A stretch of 64,000 nucleotides of DNA, taken from contig NW_026252366.1 in the NCBI RefSeq assembly GCF_025094135.1, positions 62,001 to 126,000 of the forward strand, written 5' to 3'. The position numbers and the translations under genes were made by a program. Source of the DNA: Mucor mucedo. Taxonomy: Eukaryota; Mucoromycota; Mucoromycetes; Mucorales; Mucoraceae. The notes under the pieces were generated by a model. The model had not been told where the DNA came from and made no database searches. It saw only the letters and a program-made list of their open reading frames with translations. This document shows positions 34,350 to 45,909 of the stretch, piece by piece (the stretch's first letter is position 1; each line of letters opens with the position of its first letter).

Positions 34350-34570
34350 ATTATGGGAGCTATTCTCTATTTTCTCTCTCCATTTATTTATCCTTTTCAA
34401 ATAAAAACCAACTGCAAAAAAAAAAAAAAAAAAAAAAGTTAATGTTTATTTACAGTTTGTATTTATTTTATTTTATTGAGGGAAACAAAAAAGAGAGAGT
34501 GATAAATATGGGGTGAATGGGATGTGTGTGAATGTATGATTTATTTTTTTTAAAAATGAGTAGAAAGAAT

Positions 34571-35620
34571 CTACTTTCTGGACTTTTTGCTTTGAGGAAC
34601 CTCTTCATCGTCTAATAATGGGGAAAAAAGATGAATTTAGTATTTACTTGTAAATATATGTGTATCTATTTTACCATCAGAGTCTTCATCGCTACCGAGC
34701 TCAATATCCTCATCATCCTCATCATCATCCTCCTCTTCGGGGCCTTGGAAATATTCGACGGCATTGGGAAAGATATCCTCACTAAGGATGACACCAACAC
34801 GAACATCGTCATCACCGAACCATTCAAGGAAGGACACGGCAAAATCGTCATCTTGATCAGCCTTACGCTTATTATTGGGAGCCTAAAAAAAAAGTTAGTT
34901 TTTCGGTGTTAATAATTAATGCAACTAAAATTTTTTTTTTTTTTGGCTTACCTTGTTTTCGTGATATTCAATAGTGGACTTGGAGATAACATCGGCATTA
35001 TCCTCAGGATCAACAGAGAATTCCTATAATTTACTTGTAAGTGACATACTCTTTTTTTTTTCCTTTCTCATTTACGATCCACCCATGTCACTTTCATACC
35101 TTGACTAAAGTTTGGTTCTTGAAGACATCATTGTTTTTGAAAGTCTTTTTTGGTTATAAAAAAAAAAAAAAAATTAGGAAAAAATAATTTTTTTTTTTTT
35201 TTTTTTTATGGGGGAGGTTTCATGGGAACACTTACGGCGGTAACCTTACGGTAGTTAGGCTTTTCACTATCATATTCAACGTGTAAATCAGTCAAGTTCT
35301 CCAAGGCTTCAATATCGTTCTCGGTAGGTTCAATACCGAACAAGGGAGAGTTCCCAATCTACACACACACATACAAAAAAAAAAAACAGAACGGTCAAGG
35401 CCTGATCTCTTTCTATACAAACTTGTCTTTTTTGTAAAAAAGAAAAAAAAAAACTTACGGTTTGACCCCAAAAGTTTGGGATCTTCTTGACCATTTCACG
35501 ACGCTTGTACCAAATAGGTTCCATAAGCTTACGTTGAATGGCACTGACTTCTTCAGCAACCTTCATGGTCTCTTCATCAAGGATCATGAAATCATCGTTA
35601 ATAAGATCTTCGGCTGACAT
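34571..35620 (-). CDS. SET: SET/NAP-family histone chaperone
   Basis: Nucleosome assembly protein family, SET/TAF-I branch: a nuclear histone chaperone. Exons encode MSAEDLINDDFMILDEETMK and EVSAIQRKLMEPIWYKRREM (dimerisation helix), IPNFWGQTIGNSPLFGIEPT, LEDLHVEYDSEKPNYRK-like region (seen as NLTDLHVEYDSEKPNYRKVT), TFKNNDVFKNQTLVK, STIEYHENKAPNNKRKADQD, and SFLEWFGDDD, then the acidic tail GPEEEDDDEDDEDIELGSDE and a basic end QSKKSRK. The acidic C-terminal tract is characteristic. Six or seven small exons separated by introns containing long T/A runs; internal exon limits are approximate. Start 35620, stop 34571-34573. Confidence 0.9.
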
Positions 35621-36693
35621 TTTTTATATAAAAAATTTATTTTTTGTCTGAAAAGAAAGAAAAAAAAACACGTCAAAAAAAATATTCCTTTGGCCTATTT
35701 TAAAGGTTTTTTTTTTTTTTTTTTTTTTTTCTGCACTCATTGTGACTTTTGAGACTTTGAGAAGAGCGACTGTTTCAATCTCAGATGTTGACCATTTGCA
35801 AATCCCCGATCCCGCGTGTTTGACAGAAGAGAGAGGGGTGTCTCTATACTTTAAGCGGGATACTATGAGACTGCTTATAGAACTCTTAAAACTTGACACA
35901 TCCCATAGAGACGTATTTTATGCTGTAGGATTGGATCAAGGTAGATGCGACGATACAATGGCCGCATTAACTAATGCGATTTGACTTTGATTATATGAAG
36001 TGATGTCATGTTCGAACAAAGAAATCATTAAAAAAAAGTCTCTGCATTGGGGCAAAAAAAAAAAAAGGTCAATGCTGGCTAATGTATATAATTAGCTCTA
36101 ATGACAACTTTTTTTTCTCTTGAAGCTTCTCATAAAAGCGCATCTCCTAAAGCAAAAGATGAGTAACCATCACGTTCTTTAAATGAACAAGACGTTAATC
36201 TATAGAGATTTCACACCTTAAGATGTTTATGATTGGGGAATGAGATGGGTAGTTAATCCCACCTCACCCCAAAAAAAAAGGTCCCCTACTATAGGCCCTC
36301 CATGCTCGACAGGTCTACAGTCATGCTCACAACTCGAAGCTGGCCTTGTCCCTGACTTGCTTACACTGCCTTCATATGAAAATGCCGACAATGCTTCGCA
36401 GAAGCACGATTGGAAACGCTAGTACACATCCCTTTGGGCGTGCAGTAGAGTGACAAAGAAGAAGAAAAGGAAAAGAAAACGTCGAAAAAATAGTCCTTAT
36501 TTATACCTTTGCACAGTCTGTGTAAAAAAAAAAAAAAAAAAGCGCAGCAATCATGCAAAAAAAGGTATCTGGGTTTAAAATAGAAACAGTCACTCAACTA
36601 TGCTGTTTTTCGGACGCGTGTCTGCAAATAGTAAAATAACGAATCCTACATTTTTTCCAAAAGTTTATGTATTCAACATTTTATTATTCTATC
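35621..36693. other. intergenic with a dispersed-repeat copy
   Basis: Upstream of SET and 3' flank of TOM70. A 28-nt T tract lies near 35707-35730. An 80-codon plus-strand frame (35742-35984) is open but featureless. The repeat copy at 36258-36606 is listed separately. Confidence 0.5.
36258..36606 (-). repeat. dispersed repeat, copy A (inverted relative to 46196-46505)
   Basis: Reverse-complement comparison with 46196-46505 shows collinear diverged homology over the whole interval. Anchors include CACTGCCTTCATATGAAAAT, ATTGGAAACGCTAGTACAC, TATTTATACC, GCAGCAATCATGCAAAA and TGGGTTTAAAATAGAAACAG followed by TCACTCAACTATGCTG. No open frame is shared. A TATTTATACC (TATAAATA on the other strand) box-like motif sits in the middle, as in solo LTRs or promoter-bearing non-autonomous elements. 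Confidence 0.75.
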
Positions 36694-37924
36694 TTATTTC
36701 AGTGTTGTTAACTTGGATGCTGCGTTGGGATACGCCTTTGTAAATCTAATTCTGGGAATGAGTCTATGTGTGATGGAAACCCCTTATTCATCGATTTGAA
36801 AAATACCTGATTTGCATTTTGGTTGCTTCCACATAAGACACCGCCAGTTGAAGTTCAGCCTCGGTTCGAGCTAGATCAATCGCTTTTTCATAATACGGTA
36901 AAGCTTCCGTATGTCTGTCTTGTTCAAGATACATTTGGGCTAGTGAAGCAACCGCTGCATCACAAGCAGGGTCAGCTACATACTCCCGAAAAGAATTAGC
37001 AACAAAGTTCTCTCTCTCTCTCACACACACATCTGCACATGTTAAAAAAAAATACCTTCCAAGGCACTTTTGCATAAATTAATCGCTTCTTCCACGTCAT
37101 TGAGATTCTGATATTTGATCATGGCCTTGTTGATATAAGGCAAAGGATTTTTTGGATCCAGAGACATGGCCTTGTCAAATAACTCGATGGGTTCCTCTAT
37201 ACATCCTTGGTCAGCCAATATCTCTCCATAGTAATTATGTGCTTCGGATGATAATGGAAATGCCTTGATGGTTTCTTGGAATGTTTGGTTGGCTCTTGCG
37301 ATTAAATGAAGTTTGTATTGTGTGACGGCCAATTGAATATGGGCATACACAAATGTTGGTTCAATTTGTATACATCTTTCATAATCATTGATTGCTTCCT
37401 TGTAACTTCCACTAATGTAATACACTGGGTAGGTTGAGAGGAAGCATAAGCTGGGGGGAGTTTTTTTTTTTTTTTTTTTTTTCTGTGGTAGTCGATATAA
37501 ATGCAATTTACCTTGTCCTCTGTGATAGTAGATATCGGGGTCTACGGGATTGATAGAGATGGCTTGTTCAAAGTGTCGTAGGGCACCTTGTATGTCCCCT
37601 CTTTCCATGAATATATTGGAGCATTTAATGTAATTTTGTACGTAGGAAGGGTCTAATTCGATGGATTGATTGAAACATTGCAATGCTTCTTCAGCATCGC
37701 CCTTTAAGAAGACCAACGTCCCCTTTAAATTTAGAGCGGATGCAATGTAGTGTGGAGAGCAACCCAATACCAGAGCTCTTTCACAATCGTCCAATGCCTC
37801 GTAGTAGTTTTTTTCAGCGATAGCTCTTCTTGCTTTTGCATAATAGGCGTCACCACTTTGTATGTCTGTTGTGGAGGGTATACTTGTACCGGATTCTAAA
37901 ATTCCCATTTAGATTTCTTGTTTA

Positions 37925-37965
<41 letters not shown>

Positions 37966-38993
37966 TTTACCTGGATGAAAACAGTCAAGGTAAGCAGTTA
38001 CAAATGTAGGAGAAGGTAATCTAGGTTGCTTTGTCTTTTTTTTTTAAAAAGAAATGAGGGTTAGATTACAAGATAAAAGAGAAACGAACTCATTACCTTT
38101 AACAACTCTTTTGCCTTTAATTCCGATATTTTTTTTAATACTTTTTCCATGGATTTCCTATTATGTTCATTCTTGAAGCCTTCAAAGATACACACGGACG
38201 TGTAATCTAGATATAAAAAGGGGGGAGGATGAGCAAGTCAGATAATATCTGTACAGGTAAGCATCGTGTATTTTTTTTTATATATATTTACCAAACAAAG
38301 CTTCGGCCAAGTCTCCTTTTCGTTCAAGGGCTTGTGCACGACGACTCAAAGCTTTTGTATAGGTAGGATTTAACAAGAGAGCCACATCACAATCTTCCAA
38401 CACTTTATCATGCATTTCCATGTTGGCATAACATGCTGCTCGGTTGGAATAAAACACTGGGTCGGCTTTAAATCGAATTGCTTGGGTATATAATCGGATT
38501 GCCTCTTTGTAATTCTTATGGTTGAAGGCGGTATCTGCCCTTGATTTTAATACATTGGAGGCTGCTAAACGTTGCTTAAATAAGAATGTGGGGGGTCAAT
38601 CAAATGGTTTGTATGATTTTTTTTTTTTTTTGAGAAAGAAAAAAAAAGAACATGAAAAGAGGAAATACCTCTGCCGTCATGACGGATATAATTGTGTCTG
38701 TCATGGTTTCATAGGTACCAGTTGATTCATCATGTACTGTATAAGATATGAGAGAGAATTAAAAAGAAGGGTGGAATAGGGCGTTGTAATATGGGGGAGG
38801 GGGGTTTAATACTACATTTTTGGGTTGAAACTCTTCTCTTGGGTTTTCGAAAATATTGAATATTCCTTGAGAGTAGAAAAGCAGTTCCAGTTCCTGCAAG
38901 TGTAATACCTATCACCACGGCTATATAAATTCTCCAGTCTTTTTTATCTAGAAAGTTTCGGACCAGAACTCTTTTATCTGTTGTAATTATCAT
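36694..38993 (-). CDS. TOM70: Tom70-like mitochondrial import receptor (TPR protein)
   Basis: Outer-membrane receptor for presequence-less precursors. The N-terminus MIITTDKRVLVRNFLDKKDW precedes a single span, YIAVVIGITLAGTGTAFLLS, then a basic linker YFRKPKRRVSTQK, matching Tom70 topology. TPRs follow: QRLAASNVLKSRADTAFNHK region, AIRLYTQAIRFKADPVFYSN, DCDVALLLNPTYTKALSRRA, GDAYYAKARRAIAEKNYYEA, LNLKGTLVFLKGDAEEALQC, GSYKEAINDYERCIQIEPTF, SSEAHNYYGEILADQGCIEE and CDAAVASLAQMYLEQDRHTE. The last exon, reached by an intron after MQIR, ends LIPRIRFTKAYPNAASKL with stop at 36694-36696. About nine exons, with a long (GT)n and a T22 tract in introns. Length about 580 residues fits the family. Confidence 0.88.
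37928..37963. repeat. (TG)n microsatellite in TOM70 intron
   Basis: About 18 TG units inside the intron following the PESGTSIPSTTD exon boundary. Confidence 0.9.
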
Positions 38994-39782
38994 TTTAAAA
39001 AAAAAAGTAAAAAGAGAAAAAGGGGGACTGGATGGAGAATTGCCACTTTTTTAACCCTCCCCCCCCCCCCCTCGGATATTTGTGGTGAGGGCAATAGAGA
39101 GAGAGAAAGGTGTAATTGTAAGCGATGGCTCAAAAACGTCACGTTGAACGTCATCAATGTCTATTCTAATGGCTCATTTGGGGAGCCAATGAGAATTATT
39201 GAAATCGAAACTGCATATGTTTATGGCTTGATCCCAACTTGTAAAAAAAATGGAGTTGGATTGTAACCCGTTTTTTTTTTAGCAAAAAAAAGATAGAGAG
39301 GGTATTTTGGAGAAATGAAGATACTTTATATACATTTTATTAAATATGTTAAGAGGAGAGACCATGTGGAGATACAGTGTAAATTCTGAGGCATAAGAAA
39401 GAGTGAATTTGCATTGTGTCTTTTTGCCGCTTTGATTTCGGAATGTCAATTAATCAAATATGCTAACTTATAATGCGCTTCTATTTATGATTCAGCGCCC
39501 ACTATTTGAATTTCAAAATGTATCTTGAGGGCTAACAAAAGTTGGTGGTAATGGTGGTGGTGGTAGTGGAAGGGTGTCTGACTTAACCCGGTTTGTGATG
39601 CATTTTTTTTTTTTTTTTTAATAAGAGTGATAAGCAACTGTATTCCCTCAATTTCCTAAAATGACGTCGTCTTGCGGATTTTTTTTTTTTTTTGTGTTTG
39701 GTGCAAGAAAAAAAAACATGTTTTTTTTTCATATCTTTTTTACAAGTGTACAAAAAAAAATATTAATAAATAATTTAAAATA
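38994..39782. other. divergent TOM70/VPS55 promoter region
   Basis: Between the start codons of TOM70 (minus) and VPS55 (plus). Contains two ACGTCA half-sites 12 bp apart (39136-39141 and 39148-39153), resembling CRE/ATF-type sites, and several T-tracts near VPS55. Confidence 0.45.
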
Positions 39783-40714
39783 ATGGCAGGTTTAAGAAGT
39801 AAGAACTATTCGATATTTATAGTGAATTGAACTTATATCTCTTATTTTCTAAAATAGCGTAAGGCAATCAAGAAACAAAAAAAACAAAAAAAAGAAAAAC
39901 AAAAAAAATTAAAATCTTGTATAGCATTATTGCATTGGCCTTTGTTTTAGCCATTGGTTTTCTTCTCGTAATTTTATCTTGTGCACTTTATTAGTAAGTA
40001 GGCATCCCGGAAAAAAATAAAATAAAACCAGCTCAGGCCATGTTGACTCTTTTTCCCTCTTTTTTTTTTTTCATGTTCTTAGCAACTGGTGGCCCTTGTT
40101 AGTCGGTAAAAAAGAGATACCCTTTTTTTTTTTGTGTAGGATAGGATGATATTAACAAAGTCTTGTTCTGCTAGTTGCTACATACATATTAGCTCCATTA
40201 CCCAATGCCTTGTGTGGAAGGTGTGCAGGAGAAGATGATCTCATGTCCGACTACAATGGGTAAATGAATATAAAGTGTTTCCTATAACCAAAAAAAAAAA
40301 GTTAAATTTTTCTTTTTTAGTGGTGCACTTGATGCAGGACATTTTATTACTGGCATGTTTATCGTTACCGGATTTTGTAAGTAATTTAAACCATGTCGTG
40401 TGTGTGTGTGTATGTCATGTTAATTAATGATGTATGTAGGTTTACCCTTTGTTCTCGCGCATGCGGAAGTTGTAAGTGAAAAAAAAAAAATTGATTTTTT
40501 TTTTTTTTTAATGCGTAATATTGACGAGTTCGAAAACTATAGATTACAGTTCCAGCCATGATTATGAGTATTTCAGGTGGTATTTTAGTTTATGGAACAA
40601 GTAAAGTATTCAACTAAAAGGGTATGGCTTTGATTTATGATTTACTAAATGATTTTTTTTTTTATAGTTATTGCATACACCCATTTTTTCGCTCATCAAG
40701 GTGACGATTTCTGA
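39783..40714 (+). CDS. VPS55: Vps55/LEPROT-family endosomal membrane protein, with a one-nucleotide exon
   Basis: Four-span protein of late endosome-to-vacuole transport (partner of Vps68). The reconstructed 128-aa protein contains IIALAFVLAIGFLLVILSCA, NWWPLLVVATYILAPLPNAL, CGRCAGEDDLMSDYNGGALD, AGHFITGMFIVTGFCLPFVL and YTHFFAHQGDDF, matching fungal Vps55/human LEPROT throughout. Exon 1 is 39783-39798 (ATGGCAGGTTTAAGAA, one base left over). The next conserved exon starts at 39925 with C ATT ATT GCA. Joining these two directly is one base short. The intervening sequence contains ag|C|gtaag at 39855-39863, so splicing a 59-nt intron, a 1-nt exon (39858) and a 66-nt intron gives A-C-C, the threonine of MAGLRTIIAL. 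Further introns after TA(Y), GTCG, AATGG, TTTT, GTT and ACAA are ordinary and in frame. Confidence 0.88.
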
Positions 40715-40881
40715 TATTCCCCCCCCCCCTCTCTCTCGCACACAAACGAATCTAAATTAAAATAAATACACTCTATAAAAAAAAAGAGAGAAGAATAAAA
40801 AGAGGAGGAAAAAGAGAGAGAGAGATGGTACAACGTGTTTATTATTATTATATATATATATAGAGAGAGAACGAAAAAGAT

Positions 40882-43800
40882 TTAGTAAGTAAGGTATTTT
40901 TCGGATGATTCTTCAACTGACTTTTGAAGTTGCTTGATAGCCATATCACATTCCCGCAAATTACGAGGAAAAGGCTAAATAGAAAAGGGAGGGAGAGAAT
41001 GAGCACAAAGGGTTTCTTATTCAATTAGAGTCTTTTTTTTTTTTTTTACCTTTTGGAAATCCGTAATTGGTAGATACAGCATTTCAACATCAAAATTGCC
41101 CACGACCTTTAAAACATCGTGATCTGGGTCCTTCTTCTTTTGTCGATGTCGTTCTTTAAACGATCGTGAGTACCATGCATTAAAGCAATGAAATCCAGCA
41201 AGATAGGTTGTTTCTGTGCATGCTGGCAACATGTGAGCCAAAGCAAAGCGTGCCTGACCAATAGCTCCATCTTCCTTATTCACATACCCCGACAACGATT
41301 CCTTCTTCTTCTTGGACGAAAACAATCGAGAGAATGGCGTTCTTGATTTCATGACATAATCAGGTCGTACATGAAGCGAGATGGTAATGATCATATCTGG
41401 GTGGGTATCAATCACACATTCATAATCGAAATTAATACTCTGTGTCAGCACTTCGTACCGAGACATGTATTCAAATCGTCCATCGCTCACCACACAACGT
41501 ACATAGGCACGGTCCTTGGGTAAAGGTAAGAGGATATCTTGGATCCCATTCACGTGAAGGTATAATTTGCCATGCTTCGACATCTTCTTTTGTTCTAAAT
41601 TGATGGCGGGTATCGCGGCATTGACTTTTTTTTTGGGGGATATATTCTTTTGAGTAAGACTGGCTTCGGAAGATGAAGCAACAATAGGCTTTCGAGATAC
41701 GGTTAAATTGGATGTGTTGAGTCGAGGAAGTTCGGTAAGATGAGGATGAGGATGGGATGATGAGGTGGATTTAGGACTAGGGTGGTGGTAGGTATGGTTG
41801 GTCGCAGGTGTAGGAATAGCAGGTATTTCAAAATCATTGAATGATAATGAAATCATACTACTGGAACGAATGGGCGACACGTTGTCTACAGCGGTTGTAC
41901 TGTAACCATGGCGAAGCATCATTGAATCCATTTCTTCGTCCGATAATTGCAATTTTCCACTTCCGATGTAATCAATGGTGGCTGTGGAATGTCTGGCCGC
42001 TGTGGATTGTCTGACGGACAGTGATTGTCTTGTATCGATGGACTGTCTCGTATCGATGGACTGTCTCGTATCGATGGATTGCCTTGTGTCAATGGATCGT
42101 CTCGTTGTGGATTGTCTAGGTTTGTTTGGGCTCATAGACTCTGTAGAGCGTAAAGTTGCCTTTTGTGTCTGTTCATCCTTTTCTATTGCTGCTGCTGCTG
42201 CTGATTCTAATTGTTGCTGCTTTTGTAACTCGTCCAAGTTAAATTCTCTATCTAAAATGGCAGCCCATGAGCTCATGCTCATTGTCCACGCAGCTTTTTG
42301 GCTTCCGCTCATTCTTTTTTTATCCTTCACGTTGTCCAAAAGAGGTGATTTGTCCATCATCATGGAGGAGGGATCGTTGTTGGTATATACATCATGGACG
42401 ATGGGAGATTGAACATTGGACGTCTGTTCATCATTATGTGATTCAGCTATTACCATTGGTGGTGATGGCAATGATGGTAATTGAGGGACAGACGGTGATT
42501 TTACTGATGTTGAGGAGGAGATAGTGCTGTTACTGCTACCTCTGCGGAGATCCGATCTTTGAGGTCGCACTGGAGGAGGAGGAGTAGAATGTTGCACAAA
42601 ATTAAAGAGATTTTCATCTTGTTCTGGGGTTGTAGAAAGCAGAGATAAATCTTCTTCTGTGGGTATGTATTTCTCCACGTTGACGACTAAAGGCTGATGA
42701 TCTTCGGATATTTTATCGGTCGTGTTTGTAAAGTAATTCATCTCCTGTTTGACTGTAGTCGAATCGTCGTTCATGATGACAACGGATTTATAGATGGGAG
42801 AGACCATACGTGTAGCGAATTGGACAGGTGTTCCCTCTTCATAATCATTGTCATCATCTGAATATTCTTCATCATCGCTACTTGTCTCTTGCTTCTCTTC
42901 TTCTTTATCGTAAGGTTGAGGTGAGTTTGAAGTGGGAGGGTCAGCTTCGATGGATTCAAAGTAAGATTCTTCTTCATCGCTGCTGGATTGTTTAAGACTT
43001 TTTTCCTCATGTTCTAGTTCAGTAGGTTCGTTACTGAATAATGGGGTGGGAGTACCTTGTGTTCCGTTGCCGCTCGAATCTAGGACGGTCACACAAGGTG
43101 CATCGTCTTTTGGAGTTTCTAAGGAAATGGTTGGGATCGGAGGAATGATGACACTATCTTCATCAGCCTGTACGAAAATACTGGAAGAGACATAAGATTT
43201 TGTTTGGAGAGACAAGATGACCTTTGAATTTCTTTTGGGTGTTTGTTCATCCGTATTCGTATGGATACTGGTAGGGGGTGTTTGTTGAACAGGTTCAACA
43301 ACAGTGTCTGTGATGAGAGAAGCGGAATTGGAAGGAGAAGGCGTAGGAGACGTAAACGAACGTTTTTCCATCTTTTTCCAAAGAGGATTATTCTTGACGG
43401 CGGATTTTTTTGCTAATTGAGCGACTTCTAATTGACGTTTGGAACCAGTTCGGGTAAGAAGGTCTTCTTCAATCAGGACCTTTTGCTGTGTCTCCTTGAC
43501 TCTACCTTTACGAAAATAATGACCTTCCGATTGCTTTCGATCGATACTACTGCCACCGGAGATCTGTTTTTTATGATCTACGCTGGATTCCTCCGCTAGT
43601 TCTCGTAAAAGTTTGAATCGATCTGGTGTGCTGTAATTGGGACGCACTGATTTGGTACGAAGCATTTCTTTTTTGTTCTGTTGTTGCTGCTGTTGTTGTT
43701 GTTGTTTGGGTAGTGTCATGGAGAGCGTGTGAAGGATGGATTCTGAAGTGGTGATATCTTTCGGAAGAAAGCCTAAATCATTGGAAGGCGAGACAGACAC

Positions 43801-44276
43801 ACCTTTCTCAATTAAAATTTTAAGAATGCGTCCGAATCCCAAGAAACAAACAAGATGTAAAGTTGAATTATTGCATTCGCCCCAAAAACGGGTATCAAGA
43901 TCATGTAAAGAAGATTGCTGGTATAGAATAATTATTAATAAAAAAATAAAAAAAAAATAACCTTGTGATTTTTATAAATCTGTCTAACCTCAATTAAATA
44001 ACATAAGAATTTAAATCGGTTTTCTTGAACTGGATTTATGATATCTCGGTAGTGTAGTAGTGTAAATTGTATAGCACTCACGGGTTGAAAAGAAGAGCCG
44101 AGTTTATTTAAATGAGCAAGTTGATCTTGATGATCTGTCTCATCTAAACTATGGGGTATAGGTGTCCATAACAACTCGGGTTCCTTTTCAAGTAGTGTGT
44201 GAGCTGTAAGCGTATTTAATTCGGTAACTGCCGAGGTCCAATCCATTAAGAGGGCTGATAAATGCCCAGACACCAT
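40882..44276 (-). CDS. Bud4/anillin-like large disordered protein lacking a C-terminal PH domain
   Basis: About 1,040 residues. Exon 1 (44083-44276) encodes MVSGHLSALLMDWTSAVTEL. After an intron of about 164 nt, ankyrin-like sequence follows: WGECNNSTLHLVCFLGFGRI and LKILIEKGVSVSPSNDLGFL. The central 650 residues are disordered: acidic, Ser/Thr/Pro-rich, glutamine runs, and a tandem RQSIDT repeat. Near the C-terminus is an ordered module, KLYLHVNGIQDILLPLPKDR to YECVIDTHPDMIITISLHVR and ARFALAHMLPACTETTYLAG, which resembles the C2-like/anillin-homology region of fungal Bud4. A last exon (PFPRNLRECDMAIKQLQKSV) ends at 40882, just where Bud4/anillin proteins usually continue into PH. Family assignment is tentative. 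A septation or polarity role is inference. Confidence 0.7.
42024..42104. repeat. 18-nt minisatellite encoding (RQSIDT)n
   Basis: Four to five tandem copies of an 18-bp unit within the coding exon of the Bud4/anillin-like gene, degenerating into RQSLSVRQSTAARHST at one end. Confidence 0.9.
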
Positions 44277-44423
44277 TTTAGTTTGGTAAAAAAAAAAAAA
44301 AAGAAAGAAAAAAGAAGAGAAAGTTTAAAATAATAATAATAATAAAAAAAAAAAATTGTAATTAAAAGACGGGGTGTAAAAAAAAAGGCAAGTAAAGATT
44401 CTTATTTTGGGTAAAAGACTTTA

Positions 44424-45230
44424 TTATGCCAGTACATTATCATATTGTAACCCGTTAATTGAACCGCCTGCCATTGTCTTTTTAACATTGGCTGTGAAAT
44501 TACTTCTATTATTTCTCAACACTTCGGCCGCATCTAACAGTTATATATAAAAAAAAAAAGAGCATGTCAGCCTTTTCATAAGATGATCCTCTCTCTCTCT
44601 CTCTCACATCACTTGCCTTTATTCAATGGATCATCCGCATTTGGTTCCAGGAACAGATATTGTAATCCAACTAATACAGCTTGTAATGAAAGTACGGGTT
44701 TCCAATCCTCACGAAGAATATTTAAACAAATATTTCCTTCCAAGTCAATATTTGGGTGATAGATCTAAATAAGGGACAGTCGTTATGTCAGTCACTTTCA
44801 TTATGGCATATCATCAACACATTTACCTTTTGAGTACAACGAACTTTTGGTGGTTCATGGGGATAGTTGGTATTGATGGCAAAGGTAAATCTATAAATAC
44901 CATGAACAAAAAAGCCTGGAAGGGCCAATACATATGAGACAAGTGTATTCTATTTTCTTTTTTCTTTTTTACCTTCATCAGGTTGGATAGTGACATTAAA
45001 GTTGAGAATGTTGGATGGATCAGGAAATTCCAACTTGATGGTGTCAGGAATATCCAACTCTGCTAAATCTGTTCCGATGGGACCCACCCTTTCTTTTTTT
45101 AGTCTTTTTTTAATAATGAACAAGAACACGTTTTTATACCTTTTTGAACGCGGATTTGTGCTGCACTTGTTCTAGGCTTCTTCTTTTCTTGTTCGGCTTC
45201 TTTACTCTTTTTACCCCAGATTGAATACAT
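44424..45230 (-). CDS. UBC12: NEDD8-conjugating enzyme Ubc12 (UBE2M)
   Basis: E2 enzyme that transfers the ubiquitin-like NEDD8/Rub1 to cullins. Start at 45230: MYSIWGKKSKEAEQEKKKPR, a lysine-rich N-terminal extension ending TSAAQIRVQK as in UBE2M (which docks on the NEDD8 E1). Next exons read RVGPIGTDLAELDIPDTIKL, EFPDPSNILNFNVTIQPDE, GFFVHGIYRFTFAINTNYPH, and IYHPNIDLEGNICLNILRED, where the cysteine of GNICL is the catalytic residue and HPN is the oxyanion motif. The end reads DAAEVLRNNRSNFTANVKKT and AGGSINGLQYDNVLA. Five introns; joins consistent. About 185 residues, typical length. Confidence 0.94.
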
Positions 45231-45909
45231 GATGTTGAAAATAACAAGAGAGAGAGAGAGAGAGAGAGAAATACTTTGCTTTCTTATCCCGTGCTCCCAC
45301 TTTTTTTTTTTGCTACGCACTCACCCCCCCCCATATCATCTGAAAAAAATGACAGTCCCACATGACCTATTTTTTTGCGTTGGTTTGGGGGAAATGACAA
45401 AGGAAACATGTTCATTCGGAAATAAATCATGCGCTTCATGGTGAAAGGGGTTCATTCATGATTCATATCATTTTTTTCTCTCCTGCTAAAAAAAATAGAC
45501 GCGGGGTGATTCTATCGAATGTGAATCACGAAGAGGGGAGGGGGACCTCAGAGCCAATCATGCATTATTAATTCACCGATTTATCCTTTGCGGGTTATCT
45601 GACAGAATAAGCTTTTTTTTTTTTGGCAGTTGATTAATTTGAAACATGTCCCAATCATTGAATTATATGGGTGAAGGGGGCACTCTTATATTCCCATCTT
45701 ACCTTGTAGACTGCAATAATAAAAAAAAAAGGGGGGAACGGTGTAAAGAGTGACATGTTTAAATATCCACATATGAAAAACTGCACAAAAAAAAAAAAGA
45801 CAGCCTTCATTAAATATTTTAAATATGAATAAGGTGGAAATCCTCTAAAATTTGACGCATGTCCCATGGATATTTTGGGTGAGAGGCAATCCTCTTTAGC
45901 CTACCATGA

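Noticed and set aside
35742..35984. 80-codon plus-strand frame upstream of SET
   Set aside because: Open and not obviously low-complexity, but no family, no splice partners and no supporting context; left as part of the intergenic entry.
37462..37483. Long T tract as a frameshift in TOM70
   Set aside because: It is within an intron; the flanking exons join in frame.
40540..40560. tRNA-like GTTCGAAAACT sequence
   Set aside because: Lies inside a VPS55 intron and no cloverleaf can be drawn around it.
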